This document shows positions 46,856-58,413 of a stretch of DNA of 64,000 bases, piece after piece. The translations under genes were made by a program, and so were the position numbers. The stretch's first letter is position 1. Each line of letters opens with the position of its first letter. The notes under the pieces were generated by a model that searched no databases, was not told the origin of the DNA, and saw only the letters and a list, made by a program, of their open reading frames with translations. Source of the stretch: Undaria pinnatifida (lineage: Eukaryota; Sar; Phaeophyceae; Laminariales; Alariaceae); contig JABAKD010000021.1 in assembly GCA_012845835.1 (NCBI GenBank), positions 12,146,795-12,210,794 on the forward strand, written 5' to 3'.

Positions 46856-48862
46856 TTATAAAAAATGAAAATACACTCCAGTTGTGAGATCGAAGATTTC
46901 GTCGAAACTCATCTTTGCAAGCTGTGTGTGATACTCCGATCGCGCGCATTACGAGCTGTGTGTCCTCATTAAGGATATAGGTCGGCGACTCCCCTTACAA
47001 CTACAGTGTAGCTATCAGGGTCAACAGGATGATTTTAGTCAGTCTGTGCGCGGAAACTATAAAGCCCGTTTCTGAGGGGGACAAAATCTGACAGCTGTGA
47101 AGGGAAATGTATCCTTTTATCAAGTGAATCTTGTAAGTCGAATAACATGAGAGGGGGGTGGGGCGGAGTTTTGAAGGACGTGGGGGCCTGGTTTTGATCA
47201 AAAGCGAGCGGGTTTGGACGGGGGGGGGGGCGGGGGGGGGGAAAGGGGGCAATTTGTGCATGTAAGCTATAAATCCTTTCGAGAGGATAAATCTGACGGT
47301 TTTGGCACCAGTATGTTATTGGGGGCGGGGGGGTGGGTTGGGGCGGGGGGGGCGGGGGGGCGTGTGGGGCAGCTCAATAGTGCCTGGAAACTATAGATTA
47401 TTTTGAGAGGATAAATGTGACGGTTTTGGAAATAATACATCAGTTTATCCTGTATATCCTGGGGTAAGTCGTACGATCAGTGAGTAAAGAGAGGGTGGAG
47501 TGTTCGAGGGGGTGGGGTTGGGATGGGTTGGGGGGGAGGTGGGGGATGGGGGCGGGGGGGGGGGGGGGGGGAGGAAGGGCTTTAGGTGAGGGGTTTGTTA
47601 TATGTGTGGTGCTAGGTCTAGGCGATGGTGCGGGTGATGGGGAAGAAGGGGGCGTTCGAGGCGGCGGGGGGGGGGGGGGACCCAGCGGCATGGATGGCTC
47701 TCGAAAGATAATGAGGTGATATCCTGTGCGTGAAGTGTTTATTAATGTGGCGGATTTCAATATTTGGTGGGGCGTTTGAGTAAGGGAGAGCAAGAGCGGG
47801 GGGGGGTGGGGGGAGATTTTTTAGGAGGTTTAGGTCACAAATAATATTCAAATACACTTCGGCTGTGAGATCAAAGATATGTAGCAGCTTGTTATACGCG
47901 TGGTGCTAGGTCTAGGCGATCGTGCAGGTGGTCGGAAAAAAGGGGGCGTTGGAGGGGGGAGGGGGGGGGGGGGTTGGGGGGAAAATAATTTAAAACTACG
48001 TCATGAATGGTCAGAAAGATAATGACGTGATATCAACTGCGTATAGGTGTTTATTACTCAGGCCGATTTTGATTGTGAGTGGGGTGTTTGGACAAACTAG
48101 GCGGAAGGGGGGGGGAATCGGGGGACGGAGGGGCGGGGGGGAGGGTTATGAACAAGAGGGGTCAGTGGAGGGGGAGGGGAGGGGGGAGGGGGGGGGGGGG
48201 GAGGCGGGGGGCGGGACATTTCAATATGTGCGCGGAAACTATAAATCCTCAACGGGGGCAAACCTGACGATTGAAGCAATAAGACATCCCTTTATATCAT
48301 CTGGCTTGTAATGTTTATTATTCTAGAAGGTTTGATGTTAGATGCAGCATGCAACCCAGTGTTTAAGTGTAGTAAATTACGTGTTAAATCTTCATAATTT
48401 GTTGTTGTATGATACATCGATCAAAAGCTAGAATATTTTATAGAATATTTGTAGGTACCATTATTTTCTGACAACGCTAATTATAAGAAAGAGATACGTA
48501 TTGTCAAATACAACAGGCGAGATGATGTGGCCATGCACTGTTTGTCACCATCATCATACGGTTACCATTATTTTCTGACATCGCTCATTATACGAAAGAG
48601 ATACGTATTGCCAAATACAGCATGCGAGGTGATGTATGTGGCCCTGTACTGTCTCCGCCATTGAGCGTTAGAGGGAGGGATGCGAATCGTCAGTTTTAAA
48701 GGAACGCTTGGTATACATGTGCTCAATTACGTTACCTCGTTAGTCATACTTGGTATACACGCGCTCAATTACGTTACCTCGTTAGTAATACTTCGCTTGA
48801 CATAGGTTGGGAGGCGATCATGCAGACGGTATGTACGAAATACCCTACGTAATGGGTTGGTA
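46850..48862 (+). repeat. R1 repeat, about 2.0-kb copy inside the DIRS recombinase
   Basis: It begins TATAAAAAATGAAAATACAC and CTCCAGTTGTGAGATCGAAG, contains several long G arrays (47217-47362, 47510-47680, 47790-47810, 47950-48215), and ends CCTACGTAATGGGTTGGTA. The end matches 53770-53793 of the copy further right. Internal tandem repeats occur at 48456-48670 (about 105 bp, twice) and 48709-48797 (45 bp, twice). No ORF with a recognisable domain. Confidence 0.8.
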
Positions 48863-48867
48863 AGGTA

Positions 48868-49110
48868 AATGCACGAAACATCGAGACGCCATGAACCCGA
48901 GCAGATCACACAACACATTCTTGGGGTCAGCGAGCGTGTGCTCAACAATGATTGTTTTCCCCGCGCCTGTCTCTCTTTTATCCACAGGTGTTCCACTTCA
49001 CTAGATAGTCTTTCCGCGTACTTGTCCCGGCTGAACCTAGTGCGAGAGTTTCAACTAATCGATCTACCGCGTCTTGGTGTCCTCCATTGCTCTCCCCTGT
49101 TCCTGCAGGG
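48868..49110 (-). pseudogene. Tyrosine recombinase, N-terminal core-binding part
   Basis: DAVDRLVETLALGSAGTSTR, KDYLVKWNTCG, IKERQARGK and DPKNVLCDLLGFMASRCFVH are readable in successive frames; they resemble the SAM-like core-binding domain of DIRS recombinases. The match stops at CFVH (48868), exactly where the R1 copy begins. Confidence 0.7.
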
Positions 49111-49174
49111 GCGCGTGCGAACAGTGGACACAGTAAAAGTGCATGCCGTATGTTGATCGAGGGACTACGTACAA

Positions 49175-49996
49175 GGCTGTGAAGAATCGTTAGAACTTTC
49201 TCTCCCCACTGTGAGTGATGACTTTTGCGTCCGGCGGTATTGGTGTTTGTTTTCCGTCTTTCCAACGCTCTACCACTTTTACGTGAGAGCCATCATTTGT
49301 TTTGCTTCCTCTAACGACTGAGCTGAATCGATCGTGTTGTTGCGGTGCGCGTGTGCGGCCGCTGCCGATATGACGCCCCAGAACCCCGGCGAACTCAACT
49401 ATCCGGAAGTCAAAACGAAAACCAATTACTACTAGCTCTCCTACGGTGTAGCAGAAATTGTGGGCTTTACCCGTGTCTACTCGCACGTTTTCAAAAGCGT
49501 CTGACACATCGGTCTTGCTCATCAGTATCCCCTTTTCAGAAAATTTCATTCTCAAGGTCACGAGTTCGTCTAGGAAATTGGGCAGCGCTTAGGCGCACAG
49601 ACATTGGGGGACGGCATCGGGGTCAGTGTCTCCGTTTATACCTCCTTTCTTCTCCCTGCTCTGCACGTCGAACGAAAGATCATTGATTATCCGAAACTTG
49701 GGTGTCACGACCGCCGCCATCGGAGAGACTCTGACATTAGAGATTTCGTGCGCAGCTGACTTCCCATCAAGCATTTTAGGCGCCTGACGTCTTCGCCGTT
49801 TCTTTTTTTTTATTGCCGGCAAGTGCTCGGTGACACTGCTGTGGGTTCTGTACTGTAACGCGCGCTCGACATCTGCTCCAGCCGCTGCTGCGTTCACCGG
49901 CACCCCTCTTGCGACTAGCATGACCGTCTCGTCCACTGACCCGACATCTCCGAAGTAACGCCGTATGTGTACGGGGTCTATCGGTGGTGCTACCAA
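49175..49996 (-). pseudogene. DIRS-type reverse transcriptase relic
   Basis: PKFRIINDLSFDVQSREKKG, DPDAVPQCL, then MSKTDVSDAFENVRVDTGKA and HNFCYTVGELVV fit the RT fingers-palm motifs (R-x-I-x-D-L-S and D-V-x-D-A-F). A stop and frame change lie between 49589 and 49561. The sequence reaches FFTALYV at about 49175, where the catalytic V-D-D box should follow, but jumps instead to unrelated sequence and then to the recombinase. Confidence 0.78.
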
Positions 49997-50449
49997 GGAT
50001 CCTGCTCTATCAGTCGAGCTACGTCTCCCACGACTCCCCTTGATTATCCCGGATCATGACTGTGCAAGTGTTGGCTAGCTTTTCTTGTCCAAGTCTGTCG
50101 TTTTGAACATGCCACTGCTGTACCATACGTAATGTGCTTGTTCGACTGCGCGTCCCTCCCGTAAGGAGGCCGTGAGCGTGTTGACTCGCCATTCTCCCGC
50201 GCGTCGACTGGTACCAACGCGCCAAGTTCTGGTTGCAGTACAGGCGACTCTACTTGTCCTTGCCTCCGCGGACCCTCTGTCTGTTGTGATCTGTGCATGT
50301 ACATCAGTTGAGTGATTTCGGCTTTTGTGCGGTATCTCCTGTACTTCACAGGTGGGCAGTCGTTCTGGTTCGAGCCTTCTGCAGCACGATCGATGCTTTC
50401 AGGACTCGCGGGGAAGTGGGGAATTCTGGCCCTCTGCTCCTGCTGATCT

Positions 50450-50840
50450 GTGCGGTGGTGTGAGAGTTCCGCACCATCGACATATGTCCGGTCTGCGAAA
50501 TAAGGCAACTTTCGTCGCTGCTCACACGTAGCCTACTGTTCTGTGCTGCTCTGGTGTGAGACTTCTTCACGTCCGATAGCTGATCGGTTTACCAAAAAAA
50601 GGCAACCTTCGTCTCTGCTCACAAAAAGCCTGCTGTTCTCTGCTAAGATGTGGTGTGGGAGTTCCGTAGACCACCGATAACTGGTACGTTCGCGAAAAAA
50701 GTTTACGTTCGTCTCGGCTCACTCAAAGCTTGTTGTTTCGTGCTGTGGTGTGGGAGTTCCGCACCACCAACAACTCGTCGGTCTGCGGAATATGGCAACC
50801 TTTGTCTCTGCTCACACAAAGCCTGCTGTTCTGAACTTTC
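50450..50840 (+). repeat. 97-bp tandem repeat, four copies, in the gag-like region
   Basis: Units begin GGTGTGAGAGTTCCGCACC at 50457, 50553, 50652 and 50747 and contain GCAACTTTCGTC, GCTGCTCACA and GCCTGCTGTTCT. Divergence between units is moderate. On the minus strand the units are partly open and would repeat a segment of the gag-like product. Confidence 0.85.
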
Positions 50841-51302
50841 TTGCACTTGGTAAAAGCCAATTTCTGGGTTGATATGACTTGCTTTTCCGGCGCCTGCGGG
50901 TTCTGTCTGCTTGAGTGGAACGGTTGAGCGAGATTACTGCTAGTGACTGCGTGTTTCTTCCTGCTGCCGCGGTGGTTGACCAGATTCTGCTTCAGACGTT
51001 CAGCTGTGTACTGCACTGATTTTGCCTCTGGACAACTGATTCTCACGATGAAACAAGGCCGACGACACCCACCCGGGTACGGGTGCATTGCGAAGTCCGA
51101 CGGATCTCTCGGCGTCTGCGAAGATGCTCCGCTCTTCTCACGCCCGTGCCCCCCCCTTGATCGGCTCTGCCTGACGGCAGAGCCCGTGCTGCCAGCTATT
51201 CCCGCCATTCCCCCTTCCCCCGCCACCTCTGCCAGCGGGCACGTGGTTCCGGCTAAAGCGCACGGCGTTCGGCCGTAACCCTCCAGCTCTACCGCCTCCT
51301 GT

Positions 51303-53795
51303 CCAATAAAGGTGAAAATACACTCCAGCTGTGAGATCGAAGATTTCGTCGAAACTCATCTTTGCAAGCTGTGTGTGATACTCCGACCGCGCGCATTACG
51401 AGTTGTGTGTTCTCATTAAGGATATAGGTCGGCGACTCCCCTTACAACTACAGTGTAGCTTGTACCAGGATCAACAGGGCGATGTTAGTCAGTCTGTGTG
51501 CGGAAACAATAAAACCCGGTTTTGAGGGGGACAAGATTTTACAGCTGTAGAAGGAAATGTATCAGTTTATCGAATGTATCCTGTAAGTCGTATAACCGGT
51601 GAGGAGAAAGCGGATTTTTTAAGGGCGTGGGGGCCTGGGTTTAAACAAAAGAGGGCGTTGGGGGGGGGGGGGGGGGGGGGGGGGAACGGGCGGGGACAAC
51701 TTAATATGTGCGCGCAAGCTATAAATCCCTTAAGGGGACCGATGTAACGGTTGTGGAAGGAATATGCGCACCAGTTTATCATCATCCTGTAAGTCTTACA
51801 ACCAATGAGGAGAGGAAGGAGTGTTCGACGGGGCGTGGGGGGTCGGGGGGGGTCGGGGGTAGAGGATTTTAAACAGCATAGGTCACCTAGATTTAGGGGC
51901 TTCGTGCACGCTTGGTGCAAGGGGTCTAGGCGATGGTGCGGGTGGTGGGGAGGGAGGGGGCGTTGGAGGGGGGGGGGGCGGGGGTGGGGTAAATGGGAGT
52001 TACGGCATGGACGGCTAGAAAAATAATGAGGTGATATCAACTGCCTGGTGGTGTTTATTACTCTGGCAGATTTTGGTTTTAGGCGGGGCGTTTGAACAAG
52101 AGGGAGCGGGGGGGGGACGGGGGAAAGGGGGGCGGGCGGAAATGAATTGGACCTACGGCATGGATGGCTAGAAACATTATGACGTCATATCAGAAGCCTG
52201 GTAGTGTTTATTGCTCTGCCGCAGATATTGATTTTGGGTGGGGCGTATGAACAAGAGGGGTCGGGGGGGAGGGGGAACGGGCGAGACAACTCGATATGTG
52301 ATCGGAAACTACAAATCCGTTAAGGGGACAAATCTGACGGTTGTAGAAAAAAGGCGTCAGTTTATATCACTTGCCCGGTATTGTTATTATTCTAGCAGAT
52401 TGGATGGTAGGTGTGGTATGCAATATAATTGTTTGGGGTTGCATACAATGTGTTACAGCTGTTAAGATACGGCCTCGAAAGGCCTGTAATTCTCCTTATT
52501 GAGTTCATTTGGGTGGGTTTCGTATGATAATGTTGGCGTTTTATATTCGGGATAGTCAGGAAATAGATCGGAGGCACGACCCTCCTATCTCAGAAGCCAT
52601 CCGGGTCTCTGGTGGAATCGAATAAAGCTACGTCTGTAAGAAGGCTAAGAAAGTGAGTACTCTCCGAGGACCTGCTCAATTGGCAGACCTGCCGGGGACA
52701 CTCTGCGTCCCCGTCCAATACCCTTACATTATGGCGTCGTCTTAAGCTTGACTTGTGGACCACTCAGCAGTGGAACTGATGCGGCCAAAAGCCGAAACGA
52801 GGAGTATGCTCCGAAGAGCAGAGTCATCCGCACGTAGTTTAGAAGGTGCCGTTCGTGTGGTACATGCCCGGCGAACAACAGGAGGGGCCCCTGTCATCTC
52901 ATTGATGTTGTGGTCGCCGTTAAAGGAGGAAGGGCGTTCCCTCTACATTGAGAAGCCAACCGGGGCTCTGGTGCGGAATCGAATAAAGCTACGTCTCTAC
53001 GAAGGCTAAGAAAGTGAGTACTCTCCGAGAAACTACTTGTTCGCATAGATAGAGGTGTGGGAGTGGGTTTTGAGGAGCCGCATCTTCGACTCATTGCCTA
53101 GTTCGTAGAACCGGCGTTTCCATTATTCTCCCATATTTCAGCATTTGCGGCTCATCAGGGTGGGCTAGTGTTATGATACGGCCTCGAAAGGCCTGTAATT
53201 CTCCGAATTGATATCATTTGGATGGGTTTCGCATGATAGGGTTAACGTTTCAAATTCGGGATTGTCAGGGAAATAGATCGGAGGCACGAGCCTCCGATCT
53301 CAGAAGCCATCCGGGGCTCTGGTGGAATCGAATAAAGCTACGTCTGTACGAAAGCTAAAAAAGTGAGTACTCCCCGAGGACCTGCTCTATTGGCAGACCT
53401 GCAGGAGACACTCTGTGTCCCCGTCCAGTACCCTTTATAGCTTCGTTGTGTGTTATTGTACACGGATCGCAAGATAGAACATTTCAATCAATAGGTGTAA
53501 CCATGTAGTTACCGTGATTTTACCGCGCCGATGTGGGACTCTGAGGTCGCTAGTTATTCGACAGAGATGCATATTGCAAAATATACAACAAGCGAGGTGA
53601 TGTGGTCATGCAATGTCACCATCATTGAGCACGATGTGGGGAAAAGTGCAAATGGTCAGTGTTTTAAAAAGAACGTTTGATGCACCCGCGCTCAATAACG
53701 TTACCTTGTTAGGCATACTTCGTTTGGCAGAGGTTGGGAGGCGATCATGCGACCGGTACGTCCTAAATTCCCTACGAAATAGGTTGGTAGTGTTG
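51303..53795 (+). repeat. R1 repeat copy split by a TRIM element
   Basis: It starts AATACACTCCAGCTGTGAGA, has G arrays at 51658-51686, 51840-51860, 51965-51985 and 52107-52135, and runs to 52459. A TRIM-like element follows (52460-53439), after which R1 continues to ACGAAATAGGTTGGTA at 53793. Joining the flanks aligns with 48385-48440 of the other large R1 copy. Confidence 0.78.
52460..53439 (+). mobile_element. TRIM-like LTR element (269- and 271-bp LTRs, no coding region)
   Basis: The LTRs at 52460-52728 and 53169-53439 both start TGTTA-GATACGGCCTCGAA and end CCCTTACA or CCCTTTATA; each holds GAATCGAATAAAGCTACG, a possible polyadenylation signal. A TGG three bases after the left LTR could begin a primer-binding site. 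Flanking AGCT on both sides suggests a 4-bp duplication if the LTR ends are shifted by a base or two. The 440-bp interior has a third partial LTR copy (52950-53035) and no pol. Confidence 0.78.
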
Positions 53796-53819
53796 TCTGC
53801 TGCAATTTTGACATATATA

Positions 53820-54720
53820 TCTGCCTCGTATAGCAAGCCCCTACATATATGATAAATACGCGCGATGGGAGTATCACACACAATGTTGCGAACATCAGTG
53901 TCGACCAAATCCTTGATCTCATAGCTGCAGTGTATTTTAATATTATTTGTGACCTATACCTCTTGAACCCCCCCCCCCCCCCCCGCCGCCATTTCTTTTA
54001 TTTTTCCCCTCGCTTCCTCTTGCTTAAACGCCCCACCTAATATCGAAATCCGCCAGGGTAATCTACAATTCCACGCCCTGGATATCGCCTCGTGATCGTT
54101 TTAGAGCCGCCCATGCCGCTGCTGCAATTCCTACCCACCCCCGCCCCCAACGCCCCCTCCTACCCCACCAGCCGCACCATCGCATAGACCTAGCACCACG
54201 CGTATAGCAAGCCCCTACATCTATGCGACCTAAAGTCCTCCCCCCCCCGCCCCCCGCCCCCCCCGCCACACACACACCCTCTCCCACAAGAAATATCTAC
54301 AGTTTCCACGCACAAATTGACCTGCCCCACCCGTCCCCTCCCCCCCCCCCCCCCCCCCTCCCGCCCCCCTTTTGATCAAAATCAGGATCCCACGTCCTGA
54401 AAAACCCCGCCCTCCCCTCACCGGATATTCGACTCACAGGATTCACTTGATAAACTGATGCATTTCCTTCTACAGCTGTCACATTTTGTCTTCCTCAGAA
54501 ACGTGTTTTATAGTTTCCGCGCACAGACTGCTTAACATCAACCTGTTGACCTTGATAGCTACACTGTAGTTGCAAGGGGAGTCGCCGACCCATATCCTTA
54601 ATGAGGACACACAACCCGTAATACGCGCGATCGGAGTATCACACACAGCTTGCAATGAGTTTCGACAAAATAATCGATCTCACAGCTGGTGGAGTGTATT
54701 CAAATAATTATAATATATCT
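53820..54720 (-). repeat. R1 repeat, 0.9-kb copy, reverse orientation
   Basis: It reads as the reverse complement of 20722-21650: C arrays at 53970-53988 and 54240-54370, GCGACTCCCC-complement landmarks, and CTCACAGCTGGTGGAGTGTA at its far end. It directly follows the plus-strand R1 copy. Confidence 0.85.
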
Positions 54721-56110
54721 GCCTGTACTTATTTTTCACATTTTTATTAGATTATATACGATTAATCGCCCATGATATTTGCCGTGTCGTACACCGTCTC
54801 CCCCCTTTGTGTGCCATCACACACAGCAAAAAGAGAAAAACGATGTAGTTCTAGTTCCTTCCGAGCTTAAGGCCACGGGAGATCGAACAGGAATATTATG
54901 AGTAGGAGCTCATATGGAGACATTTCGCGTACATGTCATATAAAACTACCTGAAAATAGAGTATGGCATCCTCAAACATTATCCATATATCGAAAGTTTT
55001 GAAAAAATGCGGCAAAAATACAATAGTAGTGCAGAGTTTTTCAGATGCTTTTAGCTCTTTTTTCGACTCCACCACTAACCACCCCTCTGTGCTAATGTCC
55101 CTCTACATTTTCTCACTTCTATGCCAACCCGACATATTACAAAGTTGTTTCATCCCCCTGGAGATCAGCAAGCTTCGGGGAGACACCGTTTTATCATCGG
55201 TGATGTACCCATTCATTGTATTAGGCTCCCGGGAGCGGATTGAAACATTTCATCGATCATGTCTTTCTTTTTTCTGGAGTACCCAAAAAACATACCTGGT
55301 ACTGTTATAGGTCTTAGTTTTGGTAAGTTATCGGTCAAGAGTGTTATAGGACTTTGTTTGGGACAGCTATCGGTTAACCTTTGCAAGTGGTCAAACGGAC
55401 TAACAACACCCCAGTTATTCCTTAACAGTACCAATCAATCAGCTGCGATCATTGCAAGATATGTGTTTCTTTTTACCAGAGTCTGGACGTTTGTGCTGTC
55501 CGGTTGCCGTACCGCTTCAAGTCTGTATTCAGGTCATGCAAGGGCTAAACATTGGCCATGGACCAAGTATGATTCCAAGCCCCGCGAAATGTACGAGCGT
55601 TGAACCTAACTGGCATGCGACGTGAACTCGACCGTCAGGTTAGCTAACGCCTGGTCCCTAATCTGGGCCCCTCATTTACGACTAAACCTCAATTCAAGTA
55701 CGTGGCACAGTACCTCAGGGAGAGCTGCTTGGTTTCCTGTATCTCCCGGATAGGCTGTTTCAGTATAAGGCACCGTATCTCTGGGTGAGATGCCGGGTCA
55801 CGGCAGTTTTCGTCTGTGCTCAAAACAGGCGACCCTATTTCCAGTATGTGTCCCTTATCTTCGGGGTGAAGTACCTGGTTACGGAACTTTTTCGTCTAGA
55901 CTATACACCGGATAGAGGAGCGCCCCCGAAAGGTGAGGTGCCCGGTTTAGGGGAGCGCCCTTATTTCAGTGTATGCGTCCCTTATCTTCAGGGTGGAGTG
56001 CCTAGTTACGGAACGTTTCCGTCTATTCACAAGATAAACTATCCCCCCCCTTTTTTGTTGTTTTATATTTACTTTTGGAGGGGGGGGGGATTAAAAAAAA
56101 CATGGCAGAT
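54721..56110. other. No gene recognised
   Basis: A 115-codon plus ORF (54963-55310) has no recognised family. 55310-55430 matches the TTAGTTTGGGTAAG dispersed repeat. At 55740-56030 a unit of about 75-100 bp (TATCTTCGGGGTGAAGT, TACGGAACTTTTTCGTCT) is repeated about three times in diverged form. Confidence 0.45.
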
Positions 56111-56112
56111 AA

Positions 56113-56270
56113 ACTGTAGTTGCAAGAGGAGTCGCCGACCTATATCCTTAATGAGGACACACAACCCGTAATACGCGCGATCGGAGTATCACACACAGCT
56201 TGCAAAGATGAGTCTCGACAAAATATTCGATCTCACAGCTGGAGTGTATTTTAATTTTTATAGTATATAA
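56113..56270 (-). repeat. R1 repeat, truncated 5' end copy
   Basis: The reverse complement of the first 150 bp of R1 (AGTCGCCGACCTATATCC to CTCACAGCTGGAGTGTATTT). It ends in the usual AATTTTTATA. Confidence 0.88.
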
Positions 56271-56359
56271 TCTATGGTTTCCTGGGGTGGGTTGCACCCA
56301 ACCTTTGAATGCGTTGGTCCTCCGACTGATTCAAGTATAAAATACCCTCTCCCAAAATG

Positions 56360-56590
56360 AGCTCTTTTCAACGAACGTTTCATGGCTGCTCGACGATAGG
56401 AAGGACGCCACGGAACGAAAAAACTATCCGATATTTTTTTTCTTGTTTGCAAAAAGGGCTATCGAACGATGACGCCGGCCGCCGTGTTTCAGGAGATACG
56501 GCCGGGAGCTCGTGTAAATACCGGCGATTTCGTTAGAGAAAGGTTGGGGGGGCTATCGCAGAAAGACTACTCTGTAACAAACAAACGTAT
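56360..56590 (+). mobile_element. MITE-2, second copy
   Basis: It matches 42470-42672: ACGTTTCATGGCTGCTCGA, CAGGAGATACGGCCGGGAGC, GGCGATTTCGTTAGAGAAAG, GGGGGGCTATCGCAGAAAG. The right terminal repeat is preserved; the left is degraded. Confidence 0.78.
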
Positions 56591-56599
56591 CCCACTATC

Positions 56600-57640
56600 T
56601 CTTTACCCTGAGTGTGAGGCCGGCATTATGTTTCATCGATCTCCCATGCACGATTTGTTGTTTCGTCGTGCGACCGCTATATATTATAAAAATTAAAATA
56701 CACTCCTCCTATTTAAATCAGTGCGATCTTTCATGCCAGGAACTTTCTCAGTTTTCCGATCGCATTTCCGACGCAATCTATTCGTGGAATCTTCATGTCT
56801 TTGTGACCTTGATATATGTACGTCTATAATGATCGCTAGTAATTGCCTGTCCACGCTACTCTCGTAGAAATTGGCTCTATTTGACCACTTGCACATACAA
56901 ATGGTTTACGCATTTTTCAATATTAGTATAGACCAATATTCTAGGTCGTCATTTTGACGAAAACATCACAATAAATGCCTTGTAGATTATATACTTCGCA
57001 GTCTTATTGGTGAACCAGGTACCTTCTATGCCAGGTATAGTTGTCCGTTAAGGAGCATTCAGTCGATAACATAGTGCATGATTTTAGGTGTACGCACATT
57101 TCATCGATGATGCGATGTATGTTTATAGGCACAGCAGGCGGCAGTCCCTCGTATTCTAGTGTTTAGGGTGTATGTTCACTCAATTATCGGGGCGGAAGTC
57201 ATGGTACGGGAGCTGTCCTCAAGAGCTCACGATTTTGTCCTGTTTTCTACGACGTTTTACCGCCGAGGGCGTCGAAAGCAACCCCTAGTCACTGCTTCTC
57301 AAGTCTGGCCTGTTGTTTCTTGGTTCAGTCGGGCGGACGGATTTGGTCAGCGGGGCGTCGGACCTTTTGTTCCTTGCTCCAAGGGAGCGGGCGGATTTGG
57401 CCAGCGGGACGGTTCACAAATATGCAGGTAGCGCTCCAGGTGTCACAGGTGCAGATGTTTCGTGCAGTGTCGGTCTCACGCGCTCAGTTCACAGGTTCAC
57501 AGTTCAGCTTCACAATTCCAAAGCTCTCGTGCTTTCCAAGTGATCGATCTACACCAATCTCTTTCCGCGCCCTCGCACGTATGATCGACCCCCTCCTCTG
57601 TTCCTTTGAGGTTCTGCATGTCCAGTTCGTTTACATGAAA
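56600..57640. other. No gene recognised; small tandem repeat
   Basis: GCGGACGGATTTGGTCAGCG at 57331 and GCGGGCGGATTTGGCCAGCG at 57387 form a two-copy repeat of 56 bp. Short ORFs here have no recognised motif. Confidence 0.45.
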
Positions 57641-57649
57641 TATATAAGA

Positions 57650-58195
57650 ATGTCTCCTGCCCGTCGCGACATGCCCCCCACCCCCCCCCCTCCCCACGTC
57701 ACCCCTCCCCTACCCGCCTCCCTCATCGGTTGTAGCGCTTGCAGGATGTACGTGATGAACTGATGCATTCCTTCTTAAACAGGCGTCAGATATTGTTCCC
57801 CTAAAAATGAGCTTTAACGCGCACATAATGCCCCCCCCTCCTTTTCAACCCCCCGCCTCTCCGCCCGCCGCCCCCCTTGAAAAATCCACCCTCCCCTCAC
57901 CGGTTATATACGACTTACAGGATGTACATGATGAACTGATGCATTCCTTCCGCAACCGTCACATTTTATCCCCCTCAAAAACAGGTGTTATAGTGTCCGC
58001 GCACAGAATGATTAGCATATAATCTGTTGACCCTTGAACAACCTGCACTGCAGTTCTAAGGAGAGTCGGCGACCTGTATCCTCAATGAGGACGCACCCAG
58101 TAATACGCGCGATCGGAGAATCACACACAGCTTGAAAATATAAGTTTCTACGAGATTTCGATCTCACAGCTGGCGTGTATATTCATATTTTTACG
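57650..58195 (-). repeat. R1 repeat, reverse copy with internal duplication
   Basis: C arrays at 57667-57690 and 57830-57900, then GTTGACCCTTG, CACAGCTTGAAAATATAAG and CTCACAGCTGGCGTGTATAT on the plus strand. The block CAGGATGTACATGATGAACT appears twice (57742 and 57920), showing a partial internal duplication. Confidence 0.8.
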
Positions 58196-58413
58196 TCATA
58201 CTGTTTGTTTACGTAGACTATAGACCTAGTCTATTTATACATAGTGTAGACTAGTCTATTCATAGTCTTACTGTTTTACATTTTTTCTGAAATACGTATT
58301 CGCAAAAATATTCCCGCCGGCCAAGGAATGTTCATGAAATTCGTCACAAATGAAGCAATGACCGGCGGCCCGCCGGCCCATTCTCACATCTGCACACCAA
58401 GCTACTGATATAA

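Larger units (their letters stand above)
46021..51296 (-). mobile_element. DIRS-like retrotransposon (gag, RT, tyrosine recombinase), deleted and interrupted
   Basis: On the minus strand the order is a gag-like region (51296-50044), reverse transcriptase (49996-49175) and tyrosine recombinase (49100-48868 plus 46855-46021). RT together with a tyrosine recombinase in place of an integrase defines the DIRS order. The RT is truncated before its catalytic Y-x-DD box and the RNase H is missing. The recombinase is cut by an R1 insertion of about 2 kb. Terminal repeats were not identified. The copy is inactive. Confidence 0.82.
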
